From an uncultured Veillonella sp. (GTDB lineage: Bacteria > Bacillota > Negativicutes > Veillonellales > Veillonellaceae): a DNA stretch of 21,053 bases. The notes beneath the pieces were generated by a model, which saw only the letters and a list, made by a program, of their open reading frames with translations, was not told where the DNA came from and ran no database searches. The position numbers and the translations under genes are program-made. Of this stretch, positions 6,906 through 13,926 are shown in pieces. Position 1 is the first letter of the stretch; each line of letters starts with the position of its first letter. The stretch lies in contig URPT01000010.1 in the NCBI GenBank assembly GCA_900549845.1, positions 1-21,053 of the forward strand, read 5' to 3'.

Positions 6906-7955
6906 ATGGAAAAAAAACCTCTAGTTGTTGTAAACGGTTTAGTCCGTAAAGATGCAATTGCTTATTTAAAAGAGCACGTAGATGTGCGCCAATGGACTGA
7001 AAAGACTGTAATGCCTCGTGAGACATTAAAGGAATGGCTCGTTGATGCGGATGGTTTGTGGTGTGTTCGCCCTTTAGATGTAGACGGTGATCTTGTAAAA
7101 AATGCACCTAATTTAAAGGTTATTGCTCAAGCAGCTGTGGGTTATGATAATGTAAAAATTGATGAATTAACGGCAGCAGGTATTCCTTATGGCAATACGC
7201 CAGGTGTTCTTAATGAAACTGTAGCAGAGCTTGCTTTTACATTAATTGCCACTGCTAGTCGTCGTATTCTGGAAAATGCTAATTTCGTAAAAGAAGGACG
7301 TTGGGCTCAAAGACCATCTAATATTAAAGGCTTTGATTTGAGTCGCCGTACCCTTGGTATTATTGGGATGGGGGCTATTGGTGTATCTATTTCTCGTCGT
7401 GCTCGTGCATTCGGTATGACTGTGGTATACCATAATCGTAATCAGCGTATTGATGACAAGATTCATAAAACTACGTATATGGAATTAGATGACTTATTAG
7501 CTACTAGTGATGTAGTTTGTGTGATGGCACCACTAACAGATGAAACATATCACATGTGTGATGAAGCATTCTTCAAAAAAATGAAGAATACTGCTTTGTT
7601 TGTTAATGTTGGCCGTGGACCTATCGTTGATACAGATGCTTTGATTAATGCCTTAAAAACAGGTGAAATCGATTACGCAGCACTTGACGTAACTGATCCA
7701 GAGCCATTGCCAGCAGATCATCCATTATTGGATGTTGAGAACTGTCTTATCGTACCACATATTGGTTCTTATACTGATCGTACGCGTTATGATATGTCTA
7801 TTTTGACAGCTGACAATATTATTGCTGGCGTTCATAAGAAACCATTAAAGACCTGTGTTAATGAAGAAGTTAACTATAAGAAACCAGAAATGGATGTAGA
7901 GTCTGCCTTAGAAGAGCTTAAAAAAGCTGGTATAGACTTAGCTGATTTCGACTAA
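6906..7955 (+). CDS. D-isomer-specific 2-hydroxyacid dehydrogenase
   Basis: A 349-residue cytosolic NAD(P)-dependent dehydrogenase of the D-2-hydroxyacid family. The nucleotide site GxGxxG is Gly154-Met-Gly156-Ala-Ile-Gly159. The catalytic triad is Arg237 (NVGRGP), Glu266 (DPEPLP) and His285 (PHIGS). After the second Rossmann strand the sequence reads VVYHNRN, without the Asp that favours NADH, so NADPH use and a glyoxylate/hydroxypyruvate reductase-like role are plausible. It lacks the ACT domain of long-form SerA, but the family includes short phosphoglycerate dehydrogenases, so SerA activity is not excluded. A C-terminal extension of ~30 charged residues follows the fold. GGAGG (6891-6895) precedes the ATG. 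No terminator separates it from glnS 82 bases downstream. Confidence 0.88.
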   Translation: MEKKPLVVVNGLVRKDAIAYLKEHVDVRQWTEKTVMPRETLKEWLVDADGLWCVRPLDVDGDLVKNAPNLKVIAQAAVGYDNVKIDELTAAGIPYGNTPGVLNETVAELAFTLIATASRRILENANFVKEGRWAQRPSNIKGFDLSRRTLGIIGMGAIGVSISRRARAFGMTVVYHNRNQRIDDKIHKTTYMELDDLLATSDVVCVMAPLTDETYHMCDEAFFKKMKNTALFVNVGRGPIVDTDALINALKTGEIDYAALDVTDPEPLPADHPLLDVENCLIVPHIGSYTDRTRYDMSILTADNIIAGVHKKPLKTCVNEEVNYKKPEMDVESALEELKKAGIDLADFD

Positions 7956-8037
7956 TATCACAAGACCTCAAAAGATATGCGGTATTATGCAAAATATGGT
8001 AAAATAAAAGAATATTTATCCTATGGAGGTTAGAACG

Positions 8038-9726
8038 TTGGAACATAAAGATATTGAAAAAACTGTAGCTCCTGAAGAAGTTGTATCTGTTAACTTTATC
8101 GAAGCTATCATCAACAAAGATAACGAAACTGGCAAATACGGTGGTCGTGTGTTAACTCGCTTCCCACCAGAACCAAATGGTTACTTACATATTGGTCATG
8201 CTAAATCTATTTGTCTTAACTTTGGTATTGGCAAACAGTACAATGGCTTAACAAATCTTCGTTTTGATGATACGAATCCTGCAAAAGAAGATGTTGAATA
8301 CGTAAACTCCATCATGGAAGATGTAAAATGGCTCGGCTTTGATTGGGCTGATGAACCACGTTATGCATCTGACTATTTTGGTCAAATGTACGAATATGCT
8401 AAGAAATTAATCACTCTTGGCAAAGCGTATGTAGATGATCAAACGGCTGATGAAATTAAACAAACCCGTGGTGATTTCTCTACACCTGGTACCAATAGTC
8501 CATACCGTGACCGTAGCGTAGAAGAAAACTTGAAACTCTTCGAAGAAATGAAGGATGGTAAATACGCTGATGGTGAGAAGGTATTGCGTGCGAAAATCGA
8601 CATGGCCCATCCTAATATCGTTATGCGCGACCCTGTTCTTTATCGTATTGTAAATGCAGAACATCATAACACAGGCAATGAGTGGAAGATTTACCCTATG
8701 TATGACTTTGCTCATCCGATTGAAGATGCTATTGAACGTGTTACACACTCTATCTGTACTTTAGAGTTTGAAGTTCATCGTCCATTGTATGATTGGGTAC
8801 TTGAGGATTGGGATGATACTGAAATTCCGCAACAAATTGAGTTTGCTCGTTTAAATGTAACTAAAATGGTTATGTCCAAACGTAAATTGCGTGCACTTGT
8901 GGAAGCTGGTCTCGTAGCTGGCTGGGATGATCCTCGTATGCCTACTATTTCTGGTTTGCGTCGTCGTGGTTACACGCCAGAAGCAATTCGTGATTTCTGT
9001 GATCGCATTGGCGTCGCTAAAGCTGATAGCGTTGTTGATATTGCTTTGCTTGAGTTCTGTATCCGTGAAGATTTGAAACTCAAAGCTACACGCCCTATGG
9101 TAGTTATTGATCCTGTGAAAGTTGTTATTACGAACTATCCAGAAGGTCAAACTGAACTTTGCACGGTTGAAAATAATCCAGAAAATGAAGAGTTGGGTAA
9201 CCGTGAAGTTGTATTCGGTCGTGAAATCTACATTGAACGAAATGACTTTATGGAAGAGCCAGTTAAGAAATTCTTCCGCTTGGCACCAGGTAAAGAAGTA
9301 CGCTTAAAAGGTGCATACTTCATTACATGTACTGATGTTATTAAAGATGAAAATGGCAATATTACAGAAATACACTGTACATATGATCCAGAAACTAAGA
9401 GCGGTAGCGGTTGCACTCGTAAGGTAAAAGGGACATTGCACTGGGTTGAAGCATCTACTGCAGTAGATATTGAATCTCGCTTATATGATTATTTACTTAA
9501 AGAAGATTCCGATGGTAAAGACTTCTTGGGCGATTTCAACCATGACTCCTTACAAGTATTCCACAGTAAAGGGGAAGCATGTCTTGCTAATACAGTACCA
9601 GGAGACCATTTCCAATTCTTGCGCCAAGGTTACTTTGTAACTGATAAAGATAGCACACCAAATCATATCGTAATGAACCGTATTGTTGGTTTACGCGATA
9701 GCTGGGCTAAGGCACAAAAGAAATAA
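8038..9726 (+). CDS. glnS: glutaminyl-tRNA synthetase
   Basis: Class I synthetase that charges tRNA-Gln with glutamine. The HIGH motif is His51-Ile-Gly-His54 within PPEPNGYLHIGHAKS, the GlnRS form rather than bacterial GluRS, and the KMSKS-type motif is VMSKRK at 278-283. The beta-barrel anticodon-binding region fills the C-terminal half. An ATG at 8023 is in frame, but GGAGGT at 8025-8030 overlaps it and lies seven bases before the TTG at 8038. The TTG is therefore the likely start, giving 562 residues, close to the usual 550-560. Presence of GlnRS means Gln-tRNA need not come only from the GatCAB route. The gene ends at a terminator. Confidence 0.95.
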   Translation: MEHKDIEKTVAPEEVVSVNFIEAIINKDNETGKYGGRVLTRFPPEPNGYLHIGHAKSICLNFGIGKQYNGLTNLRFDDTNPAKEDVEYVNSIMEDVKWLGFDWADEPRYASDYFGQMYEYAKKLITLGKAYVDDQTADEIKQTRGDFSTPGTNSPYRDRSVEENLKLFEEMKDGKYADGEKVLRAKIDMAHPNIVMRDPVLYRIVNAEHHNTGNEWKIYPMYDFAHPIEDAIERVTHSICTLEFEVHRPLYDWVLEDWDDTEIPQQIEFARLNVTKMVMSKRKLRALVEAGLVAGWDDPRMPTISGLRRRGYTPEAIRDFCDRIGVAKADSVVDIALLEFCIREDLKLKATRPMVVIDPVKVVITNYPEGQTELCTVENNPENEELGNREVVFGREIYIERNDFMEEPVKKFFRLAPGKEVRLKGAYFITCTDVIKDENGNITEIHCTYDPETKSGSGCTRKVKGTLHWVEASTAVDIESRLYDYLLKEDSDGKDFLGDFNHDSLQVFHSKGEACLANTVPGDHFQFLRQGYFVTDKDSTPNHIVMNRIVGLRDSWAKAQKK

Positions 9727-9757
9727 TATAACGCTTATTTTATGCTAAGATAATGAT

Positions 9758-9787
9758 AAAGAACCGCTCCACTAAGGGCGGTTCTTT
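9758..9787 (+). terminator. intrinsic terminator after glnS
   Basis: AAAGAACCGC (9758-9767) pairs with GCGGTTCTTT (9778-9787), and two further pairs close the loop. The T tract is short and broken by C, so strength is uncertain. Confidence 0.8.
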
Positions 9788-9851
9788 ACTGCTGTGTTAT
9801 TACTATAAATGTTGAGTGTTTGTGACATTAACATTTCACTAGAGGAGACAT

Positions 9852-10487
9852 ATGAAAAAATTAGTATTACTTGCTACTGCAGCTGCTGTATTAGTATCTG
9901 TTCCGGCAATAGGTTCTGCAGCAAACATTAAGTCCGTTTTGAATAAAAGTCAAACTGTAACATATCAAGGTGTTAAATTATCTGAAGGTGTTACAATGTA
10001 TCAAAATAATCCTAAAGCACTTTTTGCAGGCGATGCAAAAAAAGATATTAAATCTGTGCTTATAGAAGCGGGTGCTACCTCTGCTAATGTATATACATTG
10101 AATATTAAAAACGAAAATGAAATGAACTATGCTGTATATGGTGATGTAGTATTAGGAAAGCAATTATCCGGTCGCATGAGTGAAACTAAGCATGTCAATG
10201 CAGATCCATCTTCACTAGGTGCACTTGCCTCTGCTATTAATAAGGGGGATAGTCCAATCCTTGGTACTTTCACAGTTGTAACGCCATTAGCTAAACAAGG
10301 TAATGTATACGAAGGAATATTAAAATATAAAAGCGTATCTAATAATAATTCTTATAATGAAGTTTTACATATTAGCCTTTTTGATGATAAATATACTGGT
10401 CCGAATGCACGTTTTATAGCTATAAATGAAGCTAATGATGCTGCGATATTCCCTAAAGTTAAGACTTTGCTAACGGTTAAAAAATAA
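9852..10487 (+). CDS. exported protein of unknown function
   Basis: A 211-residue protein with a clear Sec signal peptide: MKK, a hydrophobic core (residues 4-20) and a likely signal-peptidase I site after Ala24 (SAA before Asn25). There is no lipobox cysteine and no later membrane segment, so it should be free in the periplasm of a diderm or be secreted. The mature part is rich in Asn, Lys, Ser and Val, with many short beta-prone stretches; I recognise no family. The GAGGAG-like ribosome site is well placed before the ATG. The gene stands alone between the glnS terminator and the next promoter. Confidence 0.8.
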   Translation: MKKLVLLATAAAVLVSVPAIGSAANIKSVLNKSQTVTYQGVKLSEGVTMYQNNPKALFAGDAKKDIKSVLIEAGATSANVYTLNIKNENEMNYAVYGDVVLGKQLSGRMSETKHVNADPSSLGALASAINKGDSPILGTFTVVTPLAKQGNVYEGILKYKSVSNNNSYNEVLHISLFDDKYTGPNARFIAINEANDAAIFPKVKTLLTVKK

Positions 10488-10517
10488 ATAATTATTGAAA
10501 ATATATATCAATTATTC

Positions 10518-10546
10518 TTGACAATTTTTCTCATCAAGAGTACTAT
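10518..10546 (+). promoter_or_regulatory. promoter of the DUF3793-flavodoxin pair
   Basis: A perfect TTGACA (10518-10523), a 17-base spacer and TACTAT (10541-10546). The start is predicted near 10553, inside the Fur-like box just downstream. Confidence 0.75.
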
Positions 10547-10553
10547 TGGCATA

Positions 10554-10568
10554 TAGGAATTATTCTCA
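10554..10568 (+). promoter_or_regulatory. Fur-like operator at the transcription start
   Basis: TAGGAAT-T-ATTCTCA fits the 7-1-7 Fur pattern TGAGAAT-N-ATTCTCA with a perfect right half and two mismatches on the left. A similar TTTCTCAT stretch lies in the spacer (10528-10535). The position at the +1 of a strong promoter fits repression by iron-loaded Fur. Confidence 0.6.
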
Positions 10569-10609
10569 TTAGAGAAAGTTCTAACGATGTGCAACAGGCA
10601 GGTACTATT

Positions 10610-11176
10610 ATGATGAATTCAATTGACCATATCATTGGATATCATTGTGCACCGGCAATTCGAGGTATCAAGCTTTCGAACTTGGTTTCTATTCCACGGG
10701 ACATGAATGAACAAATCCAATTTGTATTGACAGAATATAATAAAGAGTTTAATGAAAAAGGATTGTTCTTCTTTGAATTATGTCGCTGTAAAGCGCGTAG
10801 ACTATTATTGGTATTCCGTGAGAAACAATTACGAGACTATGTACGGCAACCTGTAGTAATGACATTTTTGAAAGCCTACGGTTATCATGATCGCATGAGC
10901 ATTATGGAGATGCTTGAGCACCTAAGATATCGTATGGAAGCAAGTGTTGATTTTCCACATGAAATCGGCGTATTTCTAGGTTATCCGTTAAATGATGTGA
11001 AATATTTTATTTCTCGTCGTGGCAGTGGATATCGTATGTGTGGAGAGTGGAAAGTTTACCATGATGTGGTAGATGCAAAGCGCTCTTTCTTATGTTACAA
11101 AGCATGTCGTGAATTTTGTCAAACTCAATTGATGTTGGGAAAAACATTTAGTTCATTGGTCGCAAGAACGGCCTAG
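10610..11176 (+). CDS. DUF3793 family protein
   Basis: A soluble protein of about 188 residues. The segment HEIGVFLGYPLNDVKYFI, followed by GEWKVYHDV and a late CYKACREFC, is typical of DUF3793, a family of unknown function common in anaerobic Firmicutes. Cysteines occur in two groups (LCRCKARR near residues 50-57 and the late CYKACREFC), which might bind metal, but this is a guess. The start is uncertain: GTG at 10589 and ATGs at 10610 and 10613 share the frame. I chose 10610 because CAGGT lies six bases before it. The flavodoxin gene begins ten bases after the stop, with its ribosome site overlapping the stop codon, so the two are co-translated under one Fur-like promoter. This suggests a role in iron limitation. 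Confidence 0.82.
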   Translation: MMNSIDHIIGYHCAPAIRGIKLSNLVSIPRDMNEQIQFVLTEYNKEFNEKGLFFFELCRCKARRLLLVFREKQLRDYVRQPVVMTFLKAYGYHDRMSIMEMLEHLRYRMEASVDFPHEIGVFLGYPLNDVKYFISRRGSGYRMCGEWKVYHDVVDAKRSFLCYKACREFCQTQLMLGKTFSSLVARTA

Positions 11177-11186
11177 GAGGTACAAG

Positions 11187-11606
11187 ATGATTGGTGTAAT
11201 TTATTGGTCCGGTACAGGCAATACAGAACAAATGGCTCAAGCAGTAGCTGAAGGTATCAAAGCTGCAGGTCAAGAAGTTGAAGTGAAATCTGTTTCTGAA
11301 GTATCCGTAGATGACGCAGCAGCTTACGAAAAACTAGCTCTTGGCTGTGCTGATATGGGTGCAGAACAATTAGAAGAAGGCGAATTTGAACCATTCTACA
11401 CAGAATTAGAAGCTAAATTAGGTGGTAAAAAAGTAGCAATCTTTGGCTCCTATGGTTGGGGTGGCACTTGGTTAGAAGACTGGGGCACTCGCATTAAAGA
11501 TGCTGGTGGTGAATTAGTAGCTGATGGCGTGGCAATCTTGGGTGAACCTGATGATGATGGCAAAGCACAATGTGAAGAATTGGGTAAAACATTAGCAAAC
11601 GCATAA
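11187..11606 (+). CDS. short-chain flavodoxin
   Basis: A 139-residue FMN electron carrier of the cytosol. The phosphate loop SGTGNTE (residues 8-14) and the isoalloxazine loop FGSYGWG are clear, and the whole chain closely resembles the short flavodoxins of Megasphaera and Clostridium. The loop after SYGWG is one residue shorter than in the Megasphaera protein as I recall it. Very acidic, as usual for the family. AGGAGG at 11175-11180 overlaps the stop of the DUF3793 gene. Flavodoxin typically replaces ferredoxin under iron limitation, which matches the Fur-like box before the pair. A strong terminator follows. Confidence 0.95.
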   Translation: MIGVIYWSGTGNTEQMAQAVAEGIKAAGQEVEVKSVSEVSVDDAAAYEKLALGCADMGAEQLEEGEFEPFYTELEAKLGGKKVAIFGSYGWGGTWLEDWGTRIKDAGGELVADGVAILGEPDDDGKAQCEELGKTLANA

Positions 11607-11655
11607 TTTACTCTTAACCATTAACATAAATCCTAACAGTTAACAGTATATAAAG

Positions 11656-11692
11656 GCTGTAATAACGGTAATTCGTTATTACAGCTTTTTTT
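11656..11692 (+). terminator. intrinsic terminator after flavodoxin
   Basis: A 12-bp stem GCTGTAATAACG (11656-11667) with its exact complement (11674-11685), a six-base loop and seven T residues. Confidence 0.93.
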
Positions 11693-11764
11693 GTTTGCAT
11701 TGGTATTAATTATAAGTCTGCATGTCTCTATAGAATTTTACTATATTTATTTATATAGATGTAA

Positions 11765-11781
11765 TGATGAATAGGTCATCA
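11765..11781. promoter_or_regulatory. 17-bp dyad, possible operator
   Basis: TGATGA-ATAGG-TCATCA is a perfect 6-bp inverted repeat with a five-base spacer, about 113 bases before the -35 box. It has the size of a homodimeric regulator site; the owner is unknown. Confidence 0.4.
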
Positions 11782-11879
11782 AAATTTTTTATAACAATAA
11801 AATAATGTGATAAAAATCATAGTGTTTATATGTGTTTCTATCAGTGCACGTATATAGTTGAATAATTATTAATAACTTT

Positions 11880-11900
11880 AATGCATGATAACGTTGCATT
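11880..11900. promoter_or_regulatory. dyad overlapping the -35 box
   Basis: AATGCA (11880-11885) and TGCATT (11895-11900) form an inverted repeat with a nine-base spacer. The right half covers the -35 box, a position suited to repression, perhaps by the adjacent YheO-type regulator. Confidence 0.45.
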
Positions 11901-11922
11901 TTTGTATACATAGACCTATAAT
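11894..11922 (+). promoter_or_regulatory. promoter of the regulator-ygeX-ygeY operon
   Basis: TTGCAT (11894-11899), a 17-base spacer and a perfect TATAAT (11917-11922). The start near 11929 leaves a leader of about 130 bases. Confidence 0.7.
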
Positions 11923-11932
11923 TTAAGTAAGG

Positions 11933-12060
11933 AACCTAACAAAAAATTAGGTTAATACAAAATTAGTTAGAATTATTATCATAATGCTAATTATGTAAAC
12001 GGACTGAAGTTATTTAGACCATAAAGACTAACCGATACCGATGAGAGGGAGGTTATCTCA
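11933..12060 (+). promoter_or_regulatory. mRNA leader with competing hairpins around the ribosome site
   Basis: AACCTAA (11933-11939) pairs with TTAGGTT (11947-11953). Near the gene, TGAGA (12042-12046) pairs with TCTCA (12056-12060), leaving GGGAGG in the loop. Alternatively, TAACC (12029-12033) pairs with GGTTA (12051-12055), which overlaps the ribosome site; the GGTTA at 11950-11954 could compete for the same TAACC. This pattern permits translational control but is built from short stems. It matches no riboswitch class I know, and lacks the purine riboswitch core. Confidence 0.35.
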
Positions 12061-12693
12061 ATGAGTACATTGGAACGGCTAAAAGTTATAGCCCATGGAT
12101 TGGCCATACAATTTGGACCATCTTGTGAAGTACTGATACATGACTTACAAGGTGATCTTGATACATCGCTTGTATATATAGAAAATGGGACGATAACAAA
12201 TCGACATGTTGGCGATGGTCCATCACATGTAGTTTTAGATGTACTCAACTATGATGATGGTAGTGAAGGTAGATTTGGATATCTAACAAAAACTAAGGAT
12301 GGACGAATATTAAAATCCTCCACTATGTATATCCGTGATGATGATGGCAATATTGCATATTTGTTAGGCATTAATCAGGATATAACAGAGTTTGTTATGA
12401 TGCATCGATCACTTGAAAGTCTTATAGGCATAGGCCAAGCTGAGACTGGCACTGTTGAAAAAATTACTACAAGTGTATCGGAACTATTAGATGATTTACT
12501 ACTAGAAGCAGAACGGTTGGTTGGTAAACCTGGACCACTTATGAATAAAGTAGAACGGTTAAAAGCTATTAGCTACTTAAATGAAAAAGGGGCTTTTCTT
12601 ATCTCTAAATCTTCAGAAAAGATTGCGGAGTATTTCAATATTTCTAAGTTTACTCTTTATAGTGATTTAAATACTGTAAAGGAAGAATCCTAG
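12061..12693 (+). CDS. YheO-type PAS/HTH transcriptional regulator
   Basis: A 210-residue DNA-binding regulator. Residues ~5-115 form a YheO-like PAS domain (IAHGLAIQFGPSCEVLIHDL near the start and YLLGINQDITEF near the end). Residues ~150-206 form the matching helix-turn-helix (LNEKGAFLISKSSEKIAEYFNISKFTLYSDLN), which binds DNA. The PAS domain probably senses a small molecule, but the ligand is unknown. GGGAGG (12047-12052) lies eight bases before the ATG. It is the first gene of the ureide cluster, nine bases before ygeX, so it is likely the local regulator and may control its own promoter. In E. coli the comparable cluster is associated with a different (sigma-54-type) regulator, so this appears to be a lineage-specific arrangement. 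Confidence 0.88.
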   Translation: MSTLERLKVIAHGLAIQFGPSCEVLIHDLQGDLDTSLVYIENGTITNRHVGDGPSHVVLDVLNYDDGSEGRFGYLTKTKDGRILKSSTMYIRDDDGNIAYLLGINQDITEFVMMHRSLESLIGIGQAETGTVEKITTSVSELLDDLLLEAERLVGKPGPLMNKVERLKAISYLNEKGAFLISKSSEKIAEYFNISKFTLYSDLNTVKEES

Positions 12694-12702
12694 GAGGCAA
12701 AT

Positions 12703-13914
12703 ATGGACCGAATTCAGTGGAAACGTAATACGATGGCACCATCTAGTGACAAGTTCTTGTCCGTTATGGATGTTAGAGAAATCAAGAAAGCTAAAGCGTT
12801 TCATGAAAGTTTTCCACAATATAGTGTAACTCCACTAGTATCGCTAGAAAAATTAGCATCTCATATCGGAGTTGATTCTCTCTTTGTAAAAGATGAGTCT
12901 TATCGCTTTGGCCTTAATGCTTTTAAGGTATTAGGTGGCTCCTATGCGATGGCAAAATATGTAGCTCAACAAACCGGTAAAAATGTTGAAGATGTACCAT
13001 ATGATGTATTAACTTCTCCACAATTAAAAGAAGAATTTGGTCAAGCTACATTCTTTACTGCTACTGATGGTAACCACGGTCGTGGCGTAGCATGGGCTGC
13101 TAATAAATTAGGTCAAAAAGCTGTAGTATTCATGCCTAAAGGCTCTACAGAATATCGTAGAAAACAAATTGAAAATGAAGGTGCTACCGTAACAATCGAA
13201 GAATTTAACTACGATGAATGTGTACGGTTAGCAACTAAAAAATCTAAAGAAGTTCCAAATGGTGTTGTAGTTCAAGACACCGCTTGGGAAGGTTACGAAG
13301 AAATTCCAAACTGGATCATGCAAGGCTATGGCACAATGGCTATGGAAACAGCAGAACAGTTAGAAGCTGCAAACTGCAAGGTACCAACTCATGTAGTGGT
13401 ACAAGCTGGTGTAGGTTCTTTAGCAGGTTCTGTAGTAGGCTACTTTACTAATTTATATAGCAATGCAGCTAAGAAGCCTAAATTAGTAGTTGTAGAAGCT
13501 CAAGCAGCAGCTTGCTTATACAAAGGGGCTGTAGCTGATGATGGTAATCCTCGTATCGTTGAGGGTGATTTAGATACAATCATGGCAGGTTTAGCTTGTG
13601 GCGAACCAAATACAGTTTCTTGGGATATTTTAAGAAACCATGCGGATGTATTCGTATCTGCTCCTGATTGGGTAGCAAGACTTGGAATGCGCGTTGGTGG
13701 GGCACCAATTAAAGGTGATATACCAATCACTACAGGTGAATCTGGTGCAGTTCCACTAGGTCTTGTAACGGCAATTATGACAATGCCAGAATATGAAGAC
13801 TTACGCAAGGAATTAGAATTAGATGCGTCTTCAAAGGTGCTCTGCTTCTCCACTGAAGGTGATACAGACCCTGAAAGATATAAAAACATTATGTGGTATG
13901 GTGAAGATCGTTAG
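12703..13914 (+). CDS. ygeX: 2,3-diaminopropionate ammonia-lyase
   Basis: A 403-residue PLP enzyme of fold type II that breaks 2,3-diaminopropionate into pyruvate and two ammonia. The PLP lysine is Lys75 in RFGLNAFKVLGGS. TATDGNHGRG (120-129) carries the family's catalytic aspartate (Asp122), and GVGSLAGSV is the phosphate-binding glycine loop. The length matches E. coli YgeX (about 400). AGGAGG overlaps the regulator's stop codon, five bases before the ATG. In the cluster it would be the last, pyruvate-yielding step after ureide groups are removed from the diaminopropionate skeleton. Some relatives act on both D- and L-isomers. A plain threonine dehydratase is a less likely reading because of the whole-chain match to the DAP lyase subfamily. 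Confidence 0.94.
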   Translation: MDRIQWKRNTMAPSSDKFLSVMDVREIKKAKAFHESFPQYSVTPLVSLEKLASHIGVDSLFVKDESYRFGLNAFKVLGGSYAMAKYVAQQTGKNVEDVPYDVLTSPQLKEEFGQATFFTATDGNHGRGVAWAANKLGQKAVVFMPKGSTEYRRKQIENEGATVTIEEFNYDECVRLATKKSKEVPNGVVVQDTAWEGYEEIPNWIMQGYGTMAMETAEQLEAANCKVPTHVVVQAGVGSLAGSVVGYFTNLYSNAAKKPKLVVVEAQAAACLYKGAVADDGNPRIVEGDLDTIMAGLACGEPNTVSWDILRNHADVFVSAPDWVARLGMRVGGAPIKGDIPITTGESGAVPLGLVTAIMTMPEYEDLRKELELDASSKVLCFSTEGDTDPERYKNIMWYGEDR

Positions 13915-13926
13915 GAGGCATTAATT

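Larger units (their letters stand above)
11693..12060 (+). other. long AT-rich regulatory region and leader before the ureide cluster
   Basis: This is the only large stretch without a gene. I see no credible small ORF: the ATGs have no ribosome site or stop within about 15 codons. It holds a perfect dyad (11765-11781), a CRP/FNR-like half-symmetric site TGTGA-N6-TCATA (11806-11821, weak), a second dyad over the -35 box, a promoter, and a leader of about 130 bases with possible hairpins. The length and density of dyads suggest a controlled, inducible operon. Confidence 0.6.

Noticed and set aside
11806..11821. CRP/FNR site TGTGA-N6-TCATA as a firm regulatory call
   Set aside because: Only one half fits the consensus and the position, about 115 bases before the predicted start, is unusual; kept only as a remark.
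11929..12060. Purine riboswitch in the leader of the ureide operon
   Set aside because: The conserved loop and core bases of the guanine/adenine class are absent, so only a generic leader structure is reported.
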